DNA from: Conoideocrella luteorostrata
Lineage: Eukaryota; Ascomycota; Sordariomycetes; Hypocreales; Clavicipitaceae
NCBI GenBank assembly: GCA_032433595.1
Contig: JASWJB010000113.1
Location: 1-64,000, forward strand
Length of the DNA stretch: 64,000 nt
Reading direction: 5' to 3'
Both the position numbers and the translations under genes were made by a program. The notes below the pieces were generated by a model. The model worked only from the letters and a program-made list of their open reading frames with translations. It ran no database searches and was not told the DNA's origin. Positions 21,431-34,090 of this stretch are shown in pieces (position 1 is the stretch's first letter; each line of letters starts with the position of its first letter).

Positions 21431-24400
21431 TCGAAGCCGCCGCGGTGCGAATGACGAGGACAAGGCTACAGGTGTTTCGGATATTGTACAAAAATCAGGT
21501 GGAGGCGACTACAACGAAGCTCATGTGTATGATGACAGGTGATCATTACGTCTTGCGCGTTTTTTGTTCATTCGCTGATGCTAAATGAGGCGCCGGTATT
21601 GATAATATCTCGAATAAGACCCCTCGGCCAGCGACGATATTCTTATGGTACCTATAGTGAGAGGAAAAGCATTCGTCCGTAAATATGCCGCATCATATAT
21701 AGCTTAGTAGACTAAGATATATCATTGCATTCTTGAATATGACTAGCGACATACTATCATCAGATATAATAACAATACGATGTTATTGTGGCAGTAAGGG
21801 GCTGCCAAGAAAGGCATCTGGGAGGAATCGAGACAGGCTTGACGTGGCTGAGCTGTGCAAGGATGCGCCAAGCCCCCAAAGAAGTTGACATGTTGGGTTG
21901 GGACCGCAACGATAGAATTTGGACAATTGGTGGCTCTGTTTCCGATATTCGACAACTTGAAGCATCGCCGGGGAGCCCAGATGCGTCGTAATACATGTCG
22001 CGGCGGACATTTCGGCATCACCTTGTCAAGCACAGCAACCACTTCCCTCGCAGGATGATTCGCCTCTACACATGGTACAAAACCTCAGTTTCATGTCCCC
22101 TCGCCTAGCCAAAACAGCCGTTCCAGCAGCCTGAAAATACAACAGACAAAATAAACCCGAATCAACCCGACCCATCTCCCTCCCGAACATCTCAGCCCAC
22201 TGCACCAGCACGGTGGGCCAAGAAGCCCCAGTGCAGTCCTACTTCAGATCAGATGTCCGAGCTGTCGATGACAGCGGCGAAGGCGCCGCAGACCCACGGG
22301 GCGGCCTTGTTGTCAGATAATAAGTGACTAAGCCGGGGGAAGAAGAAAATATGTGAGCATGGTCGGGGCGGGAAAAATGCCGTAACCTCCGTGTAAATTT
22401 CTTCTTCACATGCTCGTGGGAAGACATGAGTCGTTGACGAAGCAGTCCTCACAACAACTCTGCGACGGGGGAAACCAGTATGGGTCTCATCCCCTTGATG
22501 AATTTTGGGCTATTCTAATAACTAGCGATAAGCAATTTGAGAAAATTTTCTTGCAAGTTACGGTGCAACTGCTCCGGCGAGCAGGGAGGCAAGGAGGAGA
22601 AAAAAAAGCGCCTATCTACAAGCCTGGAATGGGGAATAATAAGGCGGTAAGATATTACACTGAGATGCAAATTGGTGAACTAATAACGAGTCGTTTGCAG
22701 ATAGACAGGGATGGGGCGGGCTTGGCCCCGTCAGAATGAGATCCGCAGGTGCTCAGTAGTTACTAGTACCTAGGCACCTTGGTACGTACGCAGGTGGCCA
22801 AGTGGCGAAGAAGGCTCAGCCCTTCTAGAATTTTTCTTCTTCTTGACTCACACTAGCTCATTGCACGGCGTATCATACGGGAATACTCCGTACTCGGGCC
22901 CAAATACCGAGGAGTGATCGGTTTCATATTAATCAACGCGGCAATGGTGTGTTCGAACGATAGGAGTTCGGGGATCAGCTGTTTTTTTTTTTCCCTTTTT
23001 TCTTTTCTTTGGATTCTTCAACGTTTATTTAGCTCCCGCATCATCAGGGTTACAGAACCTGGCATTCATCCATCCACCTCCATGTAACTTGTTCTTTGTA
23101 GCCTGCTTCCAGCACCCAATTAGCCGTGAAATTATCCACGATAGGACGTGTGGATATTGTTCTTATCATGAACCATTATAGTAAGCTCGGTGATCTGTTT
23201 TTTTCCTTCCCTGTCAGACATGGGCGAGATGATAGCTAACTGTGCCGTACTCCGTAACTACTACATGGAAAAAGGCGCTTGGCGCGGATCGTATCGCCAC
23301 CCCTGTCTATCAACCTAGCTCGTCGGCATGAGCGCCGCCTGGTGGGCCCGGGAGGCGATGATAATCGAATGGTCGGTTGCATGATGATTTTCGATGACGC
23401 GCTCGGGACGCTGTTTCGGGGAGACGCAGCAGGTCTGGTATTCCTGTTGGCCTTGATGTTGTTGAATTGCTGGATGCATGCCACTTTATGGAGAGTAGTA
23501 TGCGGGATTGGGATTGGCGGAGCAGTGCGTCCGTGGGCTGCAGCGTGGCACGATGTTCAGATGTTGCGCTTCAGCTGTAGCTGCTGCTGATGTACTGTTG
23601 TGTTGCTGCTGTGTTACCATTGTGCTGCGGCTGTGCTGCTGTTGTGCAGCCAGACGCGGAGCGGGTGCATAACTGGCAGCTAAGCATAAGAGCCTCCAGT
23701 TAATGGCGGGCGCCTGCAGCCTATCCAGGTACGACTGCAACGTAGTTTCAGACCCTGAAATGTCTCGCACCTTGTTTTGCATGCCGGCTTGCCACCATCT
23801 TGTTAGACTGTTAGCCTACTAGCCTGTTGACTTCACGCGCCTGACAAATTAATCGAGATGTCGGGGCCAACCTTCGAAGTCTTGATTAATTTGCCTGCCA
23901 GCATGCTCGACGGTTCGCAATCTTGTCCAGTCGGCGGCTCTGGTGCTAGCTACGGAGTGCAATTAAGGTACTCCGAACCCAACTGTCAACGTGAACCTAT
24001 GAACCGCTCGCGTGCACCTGGCAGCTACTCCAAAAAAGTACTCCACTGCATACATACACTGATATACCCTCAGCACCTAGGTACTTTATACACGTCTGAA
24101 CCCTGTGCTGACTTGTCCTCTTCTGGAAGAAGGGACATGCAAGGCGCATCTGTCTGCTGCTCCTCCTGCCAGACGGACGGGCAGCACGTCTGCGGATCGG
24201 GACGAACGGTTTGCTCCAAGTGGGCGACGGATCATCATCTGCTGACGAACAGCAATCTGGACAATGCGAAGCCAGGCACGTGTGGACTGAAAGTACGACG
24301 TGCGACACGACTCATAAGTCGATGAAGACGGCAGAGGGGTAGGTCTCTTCGTACGTTCTGCAAGCTGTCATGTTAACACTGAGCGAGCATGTTGACGACA

Positions 24401-26737
24401 CGGCCATACGTAATCCGCAGACGCAATCGCCAAAACCCGATCAGTCACCACGATGGACCTCGGGCTCGGGTTGACCTATTGGCCATACAAGCAAGTAATG
24501 AAACGTAGCGATTATGTAACCTAGGACACGTCTGCAAAGACGCTTACGCTTCTTCCTCGCCGTCTTCTTCTTTTAAGGCTGATTGTTCCGTCGGAGACCG
24601 GGCGGACAAAACGGGATTGAGGCTTAGAGACTATAAGCCGTTGCTGCGAGATCACGATATCGTGCCGAAATACCAAAAAAATTGCCGGGGAGCAATTTTA
24701 ATGCATATCTATTTCTGTCAAACAAACTGAAGAGCAGTAGCCAGAGGACTGCGTCACGCTGCTCCATGACAGTACAAAGTCCGAGGTTGAGTGAGTCTCT
24801 CTGTCCCAGCGGTTGCGACGCTGAATCACAAGTTCCGTTCACCAGCCCCCCCTCCTCGAAACGACAGCACCAAGCTTGAGTTGCTGTGTAGGATTGACCG
24901 AACATGCTTGTAATTTTTGCGGCAGATGTCCATGTCTGTTTGTATTACTCCGTAGTTTGTCTGAGCTCTGGCCGTCTCAGCACGACCAGCGCAGCGCGGC
25001 GCATCACCCGTCGGCCGTCGGAGGCTGTCAATTTCACCGGGCGCTGAGTCTCGTGGCCACAATTGGTTTGCACATGTCTTGCACATGGAGGCTTAATTAG
25101 TCCATGGTCCTTTGTTTAGATAAATTTAATGAAACCAAAGTCCTTGATTTATTGTTCCAAGTCTTGCCCTGCTGAATGTCTTCTCATCTTTGTTCTACCA
25201 GATTGGCATCGTTGTTATAGCAATAAAAGGCGGAAGCTGTCAGCAAAAACGAGTTTGCTGCATCGCTCCTGCTTCACTTACACCACCAGCGCAGGCATCA
25301 TCGCGTGCCGCTGCAAAAGCCAGACGTCATTTCGCATTTTACAACCACGTATCAATCAGCTGCGGAACAACAAGCCACAACATGCGACAGGCTGTGGGCT
25401 GCACGTTACAGTCATAGCCGGGAACAAAGTCTCTTCGTCGTCACTGGCAGAGACAGCCTCACAAAGGTTACTCGGAGCGGTGGATCTGTACAATACGTGT
25501 AACACACGACGAAAATCCCAGAACGACAAAACAGCCGTCCAAGGTAGTTGCCGGTTCGGGATCCAGACAGCAGGGACGAGACGATTGCCGCACAGCAATA
25601 GGAAGCGAGAGACATTATCACGCAAAAGCCACCCCTGCCTGCTGCCAGGTCTCGCACGACTCCGTGCACTGGCGCGCGGTGCTTCAACGCGGACTTTTCC
25701 CAGCGCTGACTCCTAGCATCGGTATCTACCCGGCCAAAAAAAGAAGCTGGTCCTCATCGGACGCTTATCGCACTGGCTGGCTGGCCAACACACCAACAAA
25801 CCACAGACGCACTAGGACGACCATTTGGCTAGGGCTAGGTATCGCCTTGTGTCATAAATACCTGGCAAACGAACAAGGACTTGGCCAAGCTGGGCTATAG
25901 CGGTGGGTCCGCTACTATCGGCCACCGTTTCCACAGTACGGCCTCAAGGGACTGTCTTGCACGGAGAACGGAGTACGGAGTACATGGACGAAACCGCTCA
26001 ACCGTCCAACCGCTGAGCTCGACCTAGCCTGACAAACAAGACCCAGCAAGTGGAGGGTCCCGTCGAGTCAAAAAAAGTAAGGCGAAAAGGAACGCACTTG
26101 AGCGCATCCAGCAGGGTTTGTGAGTCGAACGCTCATCGGCCCGCAGAGCCCAAACTGCAGGGAGCAAAGAGGGACCGCAAAGACCCAACGCAAATCGAGA
26201 CGGAGGGTGGTAGCAGCAGCAGTAGGGTCAACTTAAACGGGAGGGACGAAACAAGAGAGCGAGAAAGAACGGGACAATAACAGGAGCAAGGAAAAAGCAG
26301 GAAAAAAAGAAATTGTGTTACGTGCGTTTGGCTCAGAGACATCAGCTCTGGACTTTACGACGCGAGAGTGGCGGATTTAGCCCAGAGTCGTATTGGAGAC
26401 GAATGATACTTGCAGAACGACAGCCGACGAAGGTTGGCATGTGGTTTGGGTTCAAAACGTCAAGTCAACTTCCTGAAGTAATTAATACTACCACAACCGG
26501 CTCCACCGAATCTACCCTCCGGCCTGGCTGTCTTAACTCTCTCTCCTCTCTCTCTTTCTTCTCCTCTCCGTTGCAACTCGATTTCATTTTCTTTGCGAAT
26601 TTCGAATTTCCCCCTCCAATTTGATCTGCTGCGCTCTTCCTCCGATATTCTTTGTGCACTACAAAGCTCATTGTGTGCGACTTGTGCTGGTCATCCGTTG
26701 TCGCCGTCGCCCACCAAGCCAAATTGGCAGCCAGACT
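21431..26737. other. Long intergenic region between creC and creD
   Basis: About 5.3 kb with no supported gene. Frames such as 23858-24325 and 25129-25716 lack recognisable domains and convincing composition. Four exact TACTCCGTA copies occur (22884, 23248, 24946, 25974). A CTG/TGTTG-rich low-complexity stretch lies at about 23570-23650. The last 300 bases are rich in CT runs (26530-26575) and look like the creD promoter and leader. An unannotated long non-coding RNA is possible but nothing shows it. Confidence 0.45.
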
Positions 26738-28831
26738 ATGCCGTCGTTTAAGCCGTTCTCATCGGTGACGGGTCGCAACAGTTACAGCCTGTTTGATATT
26801 CGGTAAGTTTCCCATCTGATGTCAAGTGGGAGTGGAAGTCGCACGTCGTCACTGTCATGTACTGGCCGCCGTTGCTAACCCACCCCACTATCCTACTTAT
26901 TATCCGATACTGCATTAGCATTGGTGGAAAGCTGCAGATTTTGCTAACCCGGCATATGCTTTGCAGGCTAGACCAAGACTTCATTGTCTTCCGAGGAAAT
27001 GATCATGAATCTTCAGGTCAGCTCCTCAAGGGGGTCGTAGTTCTCTGCCTCTCGGCCCCCCTGCGCATCGAGGACATTCACTTGCGTCTCGTGGGCACCT
27101 TGCGCTTATCGTATGCTTCTTTCTTGGTGTTATCAAAAATACTACATGTCTTGCCACAATTCAAAGGTCTAACATTACATTCGCTGAGCAGATGGACTGA
27201 TCATAGATCGAGCGCTCCAGGCGTATCGGGACAGAAGGTCGACAAAGCCACCACTATTCTCGACCACCGTTGGCAACCGTTCGTTGGCGGCCCTCACGGC
27301 AAGAGCATGACCCTCCCGGCCGGCAACTACGAATACCCATTCGAGTTCATGCTACCGGGAGATACGGCCGAGAGCGTGGAGGGCATCCCGGAAGCCTCAA
27401 TCACCTATCGGTTAAAGGCTACTGTTGGCCGCGGCAAGCTTGCCTACGACTTACACGCGTATAAGCATCTGCGAATCATTCGCACGCTGGAACCTGGCGC
27501 CTTGGAATTTTTGCATGCCATGAGCGTGGAGAATATCTGGCCTAACAAAGTTGACTATTCCATTATCATACCACAAAAGGCTGTTGTTTTTGGTGGCACC
27601 ATCAACATGGAGATGCGATTTACTCCACTCTTGAAGGGACTGGAGCTCGGAGATATTACAGCTAAAATGATTGAGATTCGTGACTGTTGGATTCAAGGCG
27701 CGACGGGCCTCAGCATGCGGGAATACCGTACCGAGCGTGAAGTTGCTACCTGGCGCTTCGAGGTGAACCGAGAGGAGCACTGGCAGGACATGATTGAGGA
27801 CACTGGCCAGGAGGGTTGGGCATTGACCAAACCACTGCCCCTTCCTAAGCGCCTTCGCCAGTGCATTCAGGATTTGAATCACCATGGTATCAAGGTTCGG
27901 CACAAGATCAAGCTGACGGTGGCTTTGAAAAACCCCGACGGCCACATCTCCGAGGTATGCTCCGTCTGCCGCAAGAGGAAAGAAGAACGGTTCATATGTT
28001 CAACTACGACTGACATTAGTAATGCTGACACTGTTACGAATATAGCTCCGTGCCACCCTTCCAGTATCGATCTTCATCTCGCCAAACATCCCCTTCGACG
28101 AACAAGGCAATCTGGTGAACCAGTCCCAAGGCAACGCTGCTCCCACCAACGAGAGTGCAGCCATTGCACCACCGGGCTACGGCGAGCATGTTTTGGATCA
28201 ATTATACGAAGACGTGGATGTCTCTGGGTTCCAAACTCCAGCTATCCAGTCTGGTGTGAGCAGTCCCTTCTACGCACAGTCTAGGAGTGGTTCAGCCGAA
28301 AATTTGGCATCGCTTGGCCACGCAGCTCCGATAGCGCCGGCAGCCTTGTCTTCTCGACTGGCTGATGTGTCACTTGATCCCTCGCATCGAAATCGGTCAT
28401 ACACGTCGATGCATTCACACCCACCTTCTGGTAGGGTGTCGCCGACATCGGGCCATCATGGCTCCGCACCACGATCCGAACCGCCTTCGACAAGCTTGAC
28501 GAGAAGCAACAGCGAAGAAGATAACTCTGCTAGGAATTCGACGGAGCATGTTGACCTTGATCCCTCCGAATTCGCGGAGCTGAACCGTGTGCCTAGCTAT
28601 GCCACGGCAGTCCGTACGCCGGTGCCGTCTCGGGCTCAGCCCGCTGCCGGGTTGGTACCGGATTATTTCACCGCTCTGCACGCGCCTCGCACTCCTCCGG
28701 CGACGGATATAAATATCGAACCACTTGCTCCCATATCAGAAGATGGTTTTGGTGAGCATCGTAGCAACGTAACCAGTGCACCACCAAACGTTGCCCTGGC
28801 GGCGGCGGCGGCGAACTCGCAGAGCACTTAG
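26738..28831 (+). CDS. creD: Arrestin-like ubiquitin-ligase adaptor, CreD family
   Basis: Four exons, 26738-26802, 26967-27110, 27192-27954 and 28046-28831, give 585 residues with consistent phases. The N-terminal arrestin lobe contains PLRIEDIHLRLVGTLRL and YEYPFEFMLPGDTAESVEG; the C lobe begins around VDYSIIIPQKAVVFGGTI. The tail is Ser/Pro-rich and disordered and has a PPxY motif (APPGYGEH, about residue 365) and a second PxY-type site (RVPSYATAV, about 505). These are docking sites for the WW domains of a Nedd4/Rsp5-class (HulA) HECT ligase. Length and layout match Aspergillus CreD and yeast Rod1/Rog3. Such adaptors direct ubiquitination of nutrient transporters and act opposite CreB-CreC in carbon catabolite repression. 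Confidence 0.88.
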
Positions 28832-30677
28832 ACGACAGATCGTCAGTACAAGAGAATGCTCACTGCGTGAGGAGACAGTCGGTGTTCTCATTTATCCTGG
28901 TCTTTAAGGCTCTCACTCGGACAGTGAGTAGTTCTATATACTCCGTACATGTATATAAATATTTCATTAGCGGCATTGGGGCGACTGCACGGCGTTGGAG
29001 GAAACATATATGGGGTTGTCTTTGGTATATCTCTTGGTATTCGCGTCTATACCTTTTTCTTTTGGCGTTACTTTTGGTCTTTCTGGTATATTTTAGTTAT
29101 GGGTTTAATATGCCCAAAGGAAAAGAGCAGGTACGGCAATGGCACCATTACGGTAATAAAGTATTTGGCCAACTTGATTTTGAGCCTCGAATTTGATCTA
29201 TTGGAGAGCTTTTCCTTCTTTTCTTCTTCTTTCGTTTCAGAGTGAAGAGGTACAGCCTTATAGATATCCGACCCGATTCAGTCGGGAGCATTCAATGTCA
29301 TGCACGCATACCGTAAACAGCACGGCTCTTTATGCCAAGCATATAACCAAGCATTTGTCTCCGTTGATCTGGTGGGCTTTGGTGGGGCGCTACCTCATGG
29401 CCAAAATCAAATATGAATGAAGCGTCTGTGATCACTTTGCCCACTTGTGCCACGATGCAGTCGTGCATCAAGTTCTTTGCAAATCGGTTGCTCGGCTCGA
29501 TAGATTGCGGGCATACCGTCTTGTGCATATGTGCTCCGTACTACGGAGTACTCCGCACATGTCTAACCATTTTGCGCTACGCAACGGGCAAATGGGGGGT
29601 CTAGAGGTCAAATTGGGATACCACCAAACGCGCGAAGTTAAATGCTGGACCCCTGGGATGTTATAAGTTGGCACCAACGTGCACAGCCACGATCGGTAGT
29701 TGTCGCTCCGGGTAGAACTACTAACTAAGGGACCGCTGGTTGATAACGGTCCTATTACGGAGTTAGTTATACCATGACTATTGTGAAAAAGCCAAAGACA
29801 TGTATCAGCTGCTAAATGACCGAGGGCGGGGCTGCAAGCTTGGAAATTAGGGTCTGCCATTGACGTCACTATGCGCTATCCCCTAAAGTTGCATTGAGCT
29901 CATCACGGGGATCTTCGCCGTCGATGGATTGGGTGGCAGTTCTTGAGACGGGAGATGTTTAAATACGCATGGGGGGACCCTGAAGTATTGAATCACCCAT
30001 CACGCAAACATAGAAAAGCTTGACAATACCTCTTTTCACTTTGTTTTTTCCCAGCCGCCTTTCCGATACTAACTTACAACAAAAGATACTTTAATCGTGA
30101 GTTCATGCCCACTGCGCTGCTGCTTTCTACCCCTCCTCGTTCTTGGTGCATGGCATGATCTCTTCTGTCCGTCGCCTCGCTTAATGTTGTTCCTCAGGCC
30201 AAATCTGTCCGCCGGATGGATGGCGGTACAATCAAGGCATCATTATAAGCCCAACTTTTTTTTTTTTTAAACAATATTTTGAGCCAGGCTCACGTTGACA
30301 ACTACCCCTTCCTATGTTGGCGGGGAAGGAGAGGATGACCCTTTGGATTTGACAGTTAGCACCCCATCATGAAGGACTACGTATATCATATTTGGCGGCG
30401 TTTTCTTCTTCTCTTCTTCTTGCCAAGACCAAGTTCCAACTGCATTTGCCCCCTTCATGCACGGCATTAATACCACTACACGCACCATCTGCCGCGACGC
30501 AACCTTGCGCTTCACCGCTAACCCTTGTCCGCTTCTGGACCTCTGAAAAGCAGGTAATAATTTACTCCACCTTGCGAGCTGATAGCTCCTCACCGTATAC
30601 TCTGTACACGGCTCTAAACTCAATCCCACCACCTTCGCCGCTCTCGAACCACGCTGCAATAGTCCCGTTGCGTCACA
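28832..30677. other. Intergenic region upstream of SLM1
   Basis: About 1.8 kb. The first half is AT-rich 3'-flank of creD. Dispersed-motif copies lie at 28939-28947 and in an inverted cluster at 29531-29558. From about 30010 the sequence is CT-rich with TACTAAC followed by AAAG near 30065-30085 and a GTGAGT near 30097, which suggests at least one intron in the SLM1 5' leader. No coding gene is seen. Confidence 0.45.
29531..29558. repeat. Inverted TACTCCGTA cluster
   Basis: Contains CTCCGTACTACGGAG, a perfect inverted repeat with a one-base centre, followed by a third half-copy ACTCCGCAC. One exact motif copy is 29542-29550. Confidence 0.65.
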
Positions 30678-32342
30678 ATGGCCTCTCCCATCTCGCCGGC
30701 TTCCACAAATCTGCCTTCACGAGCGGCTACGGGCCTGAGCTCGCATGCTGGCGATGCTGTCCCCGACTTCGACCCTAACACCGTAAGTGTTCCATCGCCA
30801 ACACATACCAATACAAATAATTGGATAAATGTGGTAGGAAGTTGAGCTGACCTGTTCTACTTAAGACTGCTGGATTACTCGCTGAGCGTTTGCAAGCGTG
30901 GAAACATGCTTGTGGGTACCTGGAGGAGTATGTCACTGCCGTAGAGAAGATTCACGGTCGTCACGCCAAGGAGTATGAGAAGGCCTTGAAGGTACGATAC
31001 ACTACGTCCCCTGCAATTTAGCATGATCACTTGAGCGCGATGGACTGACTTTCTGTGGCAGACCATCTCCAATCCCCTTCGCGAGGGCCATCACTTTGAC
31101 CAGAGCCTCGGTGGTGTCGCCGGATTCTTTGAGAATATGCGCTCCAACACCCAGGCCCAAATCAACACCAACATCGAAACCGAAAAGAGTCTCAAGGGCT
31201 CCGTCCTACCAATCCTCGAGCGTCTGCACAAGGAGATCAAGCACAAGGCCAAGGAGCTGCAGAGCGGCGCTCAGAGCGGCGCTAAGGAAGTTGAGAAGTT
31301 GCGTAACATTACCCAGAAACAAATCGAACTTCTCGGACAACAGACCGCCTCATACGACTCTGCTGGTGGTAAGCTTAACGCAGGCGATGACCCTTATGTC
31401 GTCCACAGAGGCGTCATGCACCGTCTGAGCAACCAGGTTCTCTCAGAGAACAATCATCACAACGATCTCATTGCTGTTCAGAATAACTTCCAGACTTTTG
31501 AGGCCCACGTCATTGAGGTTTTCCAGCAGGCTGTGGAGGCTTTCGTCCAGCTTGCGGGCGGACAGGGCGAGAAGACTCGTGCTCTGTATCAGGACATGCT
31601 CGGAACGATCCAGTGTGTTCCGCAGAACTTTGAATGGCAGAATTTCACCCAGCGTAGCTCCGATCGATTGGCCAACCCCCATGATCCGCCTCGTTCTATC
31701 GACTCGATCCAGTTCCCTAATATGGACCACGCTGCTACCAAGCCCCTGATTGAAGGATCCCTGGAGCGCAAGTCACGGAACAAACTGTCATGGGGCTATT
31801 CTGCCGGATACTATGTTGTGACTCCCTCCAAGTGGCTCCACGAGTTCAAGGACTCGGACGATATTCGCCAGAACCCAAAACCGGAACTGTCCCTCTATCT
31901 CCCTGATGCCGTCATTGGTGCCCCTAACGGTGACAAGTTCAATGTCAAAGGCAAGGACAAGAGTGGCACCATGAGTTCCAAGCTCACCGGTAGCACGGAG
32001 CTCGCCTTCAAGGCGCACACTGCTGCTGATGCCCAAAAATGGTTCCAAGTCATTCAGCATGTGTGCGGCGCCACAGGTCCCGCCGAGCCAAACTCACCGG
32101 TTTCTGGTTCTCCTGTTGGCGCCTCACCCGTCACTTCCCCTGCGGTGGCCAACGCGGCTGAGAAGAGTGACAACCTCGACATCAACCCCCCCACGCCCTC
32201 ACCGGCGGAGAAGACCACCACACCAGCTGTTGCTGCGGCCACACCTGCGGCAGGAAATCACAAAGCCCAAGAGGCTGGCGTGACTGGCGGTGAAGCCGTA
32301 ATGGCACCTGTGACGGATGTGAAGAAACCCGCGGCGGTATAA
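30678..32342 (+). CDS. SLM1: TORC2 effector / eisosome protein SLM1 (BAR and PH domains)
   Basis: Three exons, 30678-30782, 30866-30991 and 31062-32342, give 503 residues. The BAR-like coiled region (about 36-270) begins with TAGLLAERLQAWKHACGYLEEYV and includes ENMRSNTQAQINTNIETEKS. The PH domain (about 305-410) runs from EGSLERKSRNKLSWGYSAGYYVV to AQKWFQVIQHV. The tail is Pro/Thr/Ala-rich. Yeast Slm1/Slm2 bind PI(4,5)P2 at eisosomes, and under membrane stress recruit and activate TORC2 toward Ypk1; they also influence actin and sphingolipid control. Only one such gene is present here, as expected for filamentous fungi. Confidence 0.92.
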
Positions 32343-34090
32343 TGAGGCGGAAGTGGTCTGGAGCGCAAGACAATTCACGATGGGGGCCGCAACACCGTGA
32401 TGAGGGGTATCAAAGGAAGAGGGGCGGGCCGCGAAATATGGCCAAGGGCAGTGCTGATCCTCGTGGTGTCGACTTGTTGTCAAATACCTTGCCGGCTGAC
32501 ACTGAGGACTGCGAAGATGGGAAGAGCGAGCGCACGAATGACGAAAATCATACCATGGCTTTTATCTTTCACGTCGTTACACTTGATTGGTCGTCGTTTT
32601 TGACTTTGTAGTGTTTTTTCGATTGATGCCGCCAATTAATTTACTTACTCCTGCAGCGATCAGGGCGGCGTAACTTGCTTGTATCTTTATGTTTCTCAGC
32701 AACTGTGACATCTCGCTCTATCCGAAGCCGCACAATCGTTCTCAAACATTATGCTGCATTGGGCTCATCGCCAAGCTTATTAGGCTGCGTGACATTTGTT
32801 TTATTATCTTTGTAATTCCGCTGCCGCTTCCAATTGGACAAGTACTGGCCAGCCTCGTTCGCGATTGATAGCACCCAACTCTCGAAGGCTGCATGACCAG
32901 ACCGATGGAGCAGAGCTGCAGTAGGAAAGGCACGAAACCGTGCCAACAGCCAACCAACAACCAACAACGTGCTGCCACGCTGCCCGTCGCATGTGTGTGC
33001 GACTCCAAGGTGCACGTCACTGCCACCATTGAGGGCGCCAGAAGGAAGCCACAACTAGGCAGCTTAGGATCCCATCGTTGCGGCCTTGACGAAGCGTCAG
33101 GTATAAGCATGGCGATGCTCTTTTAAATTCCCACTTTGTGCCATTTTCCAAATGCACTTTGTTACCACTAATCCTTGATCCTATGCTGCAATACGTGCCA
33201 AAAGAGGCGCTTTGCTGTCAATTCACTTCACCGATATTTCTCTTTCGGCTGTTTTTTAATCTTTCGAGTCCTCGTTCGTCTCGGTGGCACGAGGCTGTGC
33301 AGACAACCATGGGACACTTCCTCAGCCTTTCCTTTCCTTCCATACTGCCCCTCCCCCACACCACTCACACATGACGTACATGATGGTATGCTCAGCCGTG
33401 CTGTTGGTGTATTCAATCTAGCGGTGTCTATTTCTCTTATGCATCTGATGTCAAAACAACGGACCGGACTCGATTGGATTGGCCGAGGATGGTCGAGTCA
33501 TCAGCGGCCCGACCCTTTTCTTTCGCCTTGTCTTGTCTTGTCTTGCCCTGCCCTATTCTACGAAGAACGGGAGACTTGGATGGAGGTGTGGGGTGGGCTT
33601 GATGTTGTGGTGATGATGGTGATGGTGAAACGGAAAGTGAGATAACTATCGATCCGGTCGAGGCTTTGCAAAGTGTCAGAATAGGCAGAAAGGCATGGCG
33701 AAGGAGGAGGGATGTGCCCGGAAGATTTGGGTGGGTTGAGTTGGGTATGATGAAGGGGGTTTGGCAAGGCCATTGTTATTTTTCTTTTAAAAACAAATAT
33801 TATATAAACCGAGCGAGAAGGCTGTTGGGAATCTCAAAATATGGTGTTTGAGTAAGGATAGACATCTGAACAACAGGAGCTCCCTTCTCTAGACTACAGA
33901 TTACCAGCAGATTACCAGCAGATTACTAGCATCTTTACTATCACAGAATATTTATTTGTCAACGCAAGATTCACCCTCCCATTACTACTTTTTAGTTTTG
34001 TTTGATACCATTGATACCACATTACCTATCTACCCATTTTCCTACCTCCCTACCTATAGTTTATTTTGGTCCTGCTTTGAAGTCGCTACA
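32343..34090. other. Intergenic region between SLM1 and the Clr5 gene
   Basis: About 1.7 kb: the SLM1 3' flank, then mixed-composition DNA with small unconvincing frames. A TGTCT-type run lies at about 33529-33545. A triplicated AGATTACCAGC unit lies at about 33895-33930, probably in the leader of the next gene. The last 150 bases are CT/TA-rich promoter-like sequence. Confidence 0.45.
33895..33930 (+). repeat. Short tandem repeat, three AGATTACCAGC units
   Basis: Three head-to-tail 13-base units, the last with TACTAGC in place of TACCAGC, about 160 bases upstream of the Clr5-domain start codon. Confidence 0.6.

Noticed and set aside
23858..24325. 155-residue Cys-containing plus-strand frame in the creC-creD gap, considered as a small secreted protein
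   Set aside because: No signal peptide and no family resemblance, and the frame contains dispersed-motif half-copies; unsupported.
25129..25716. 195-residue plus-strand frame
   Set aside because: No domain or conserved pattern; an overlapping minus-strand frame is equally open, as expected by chance in this composition.
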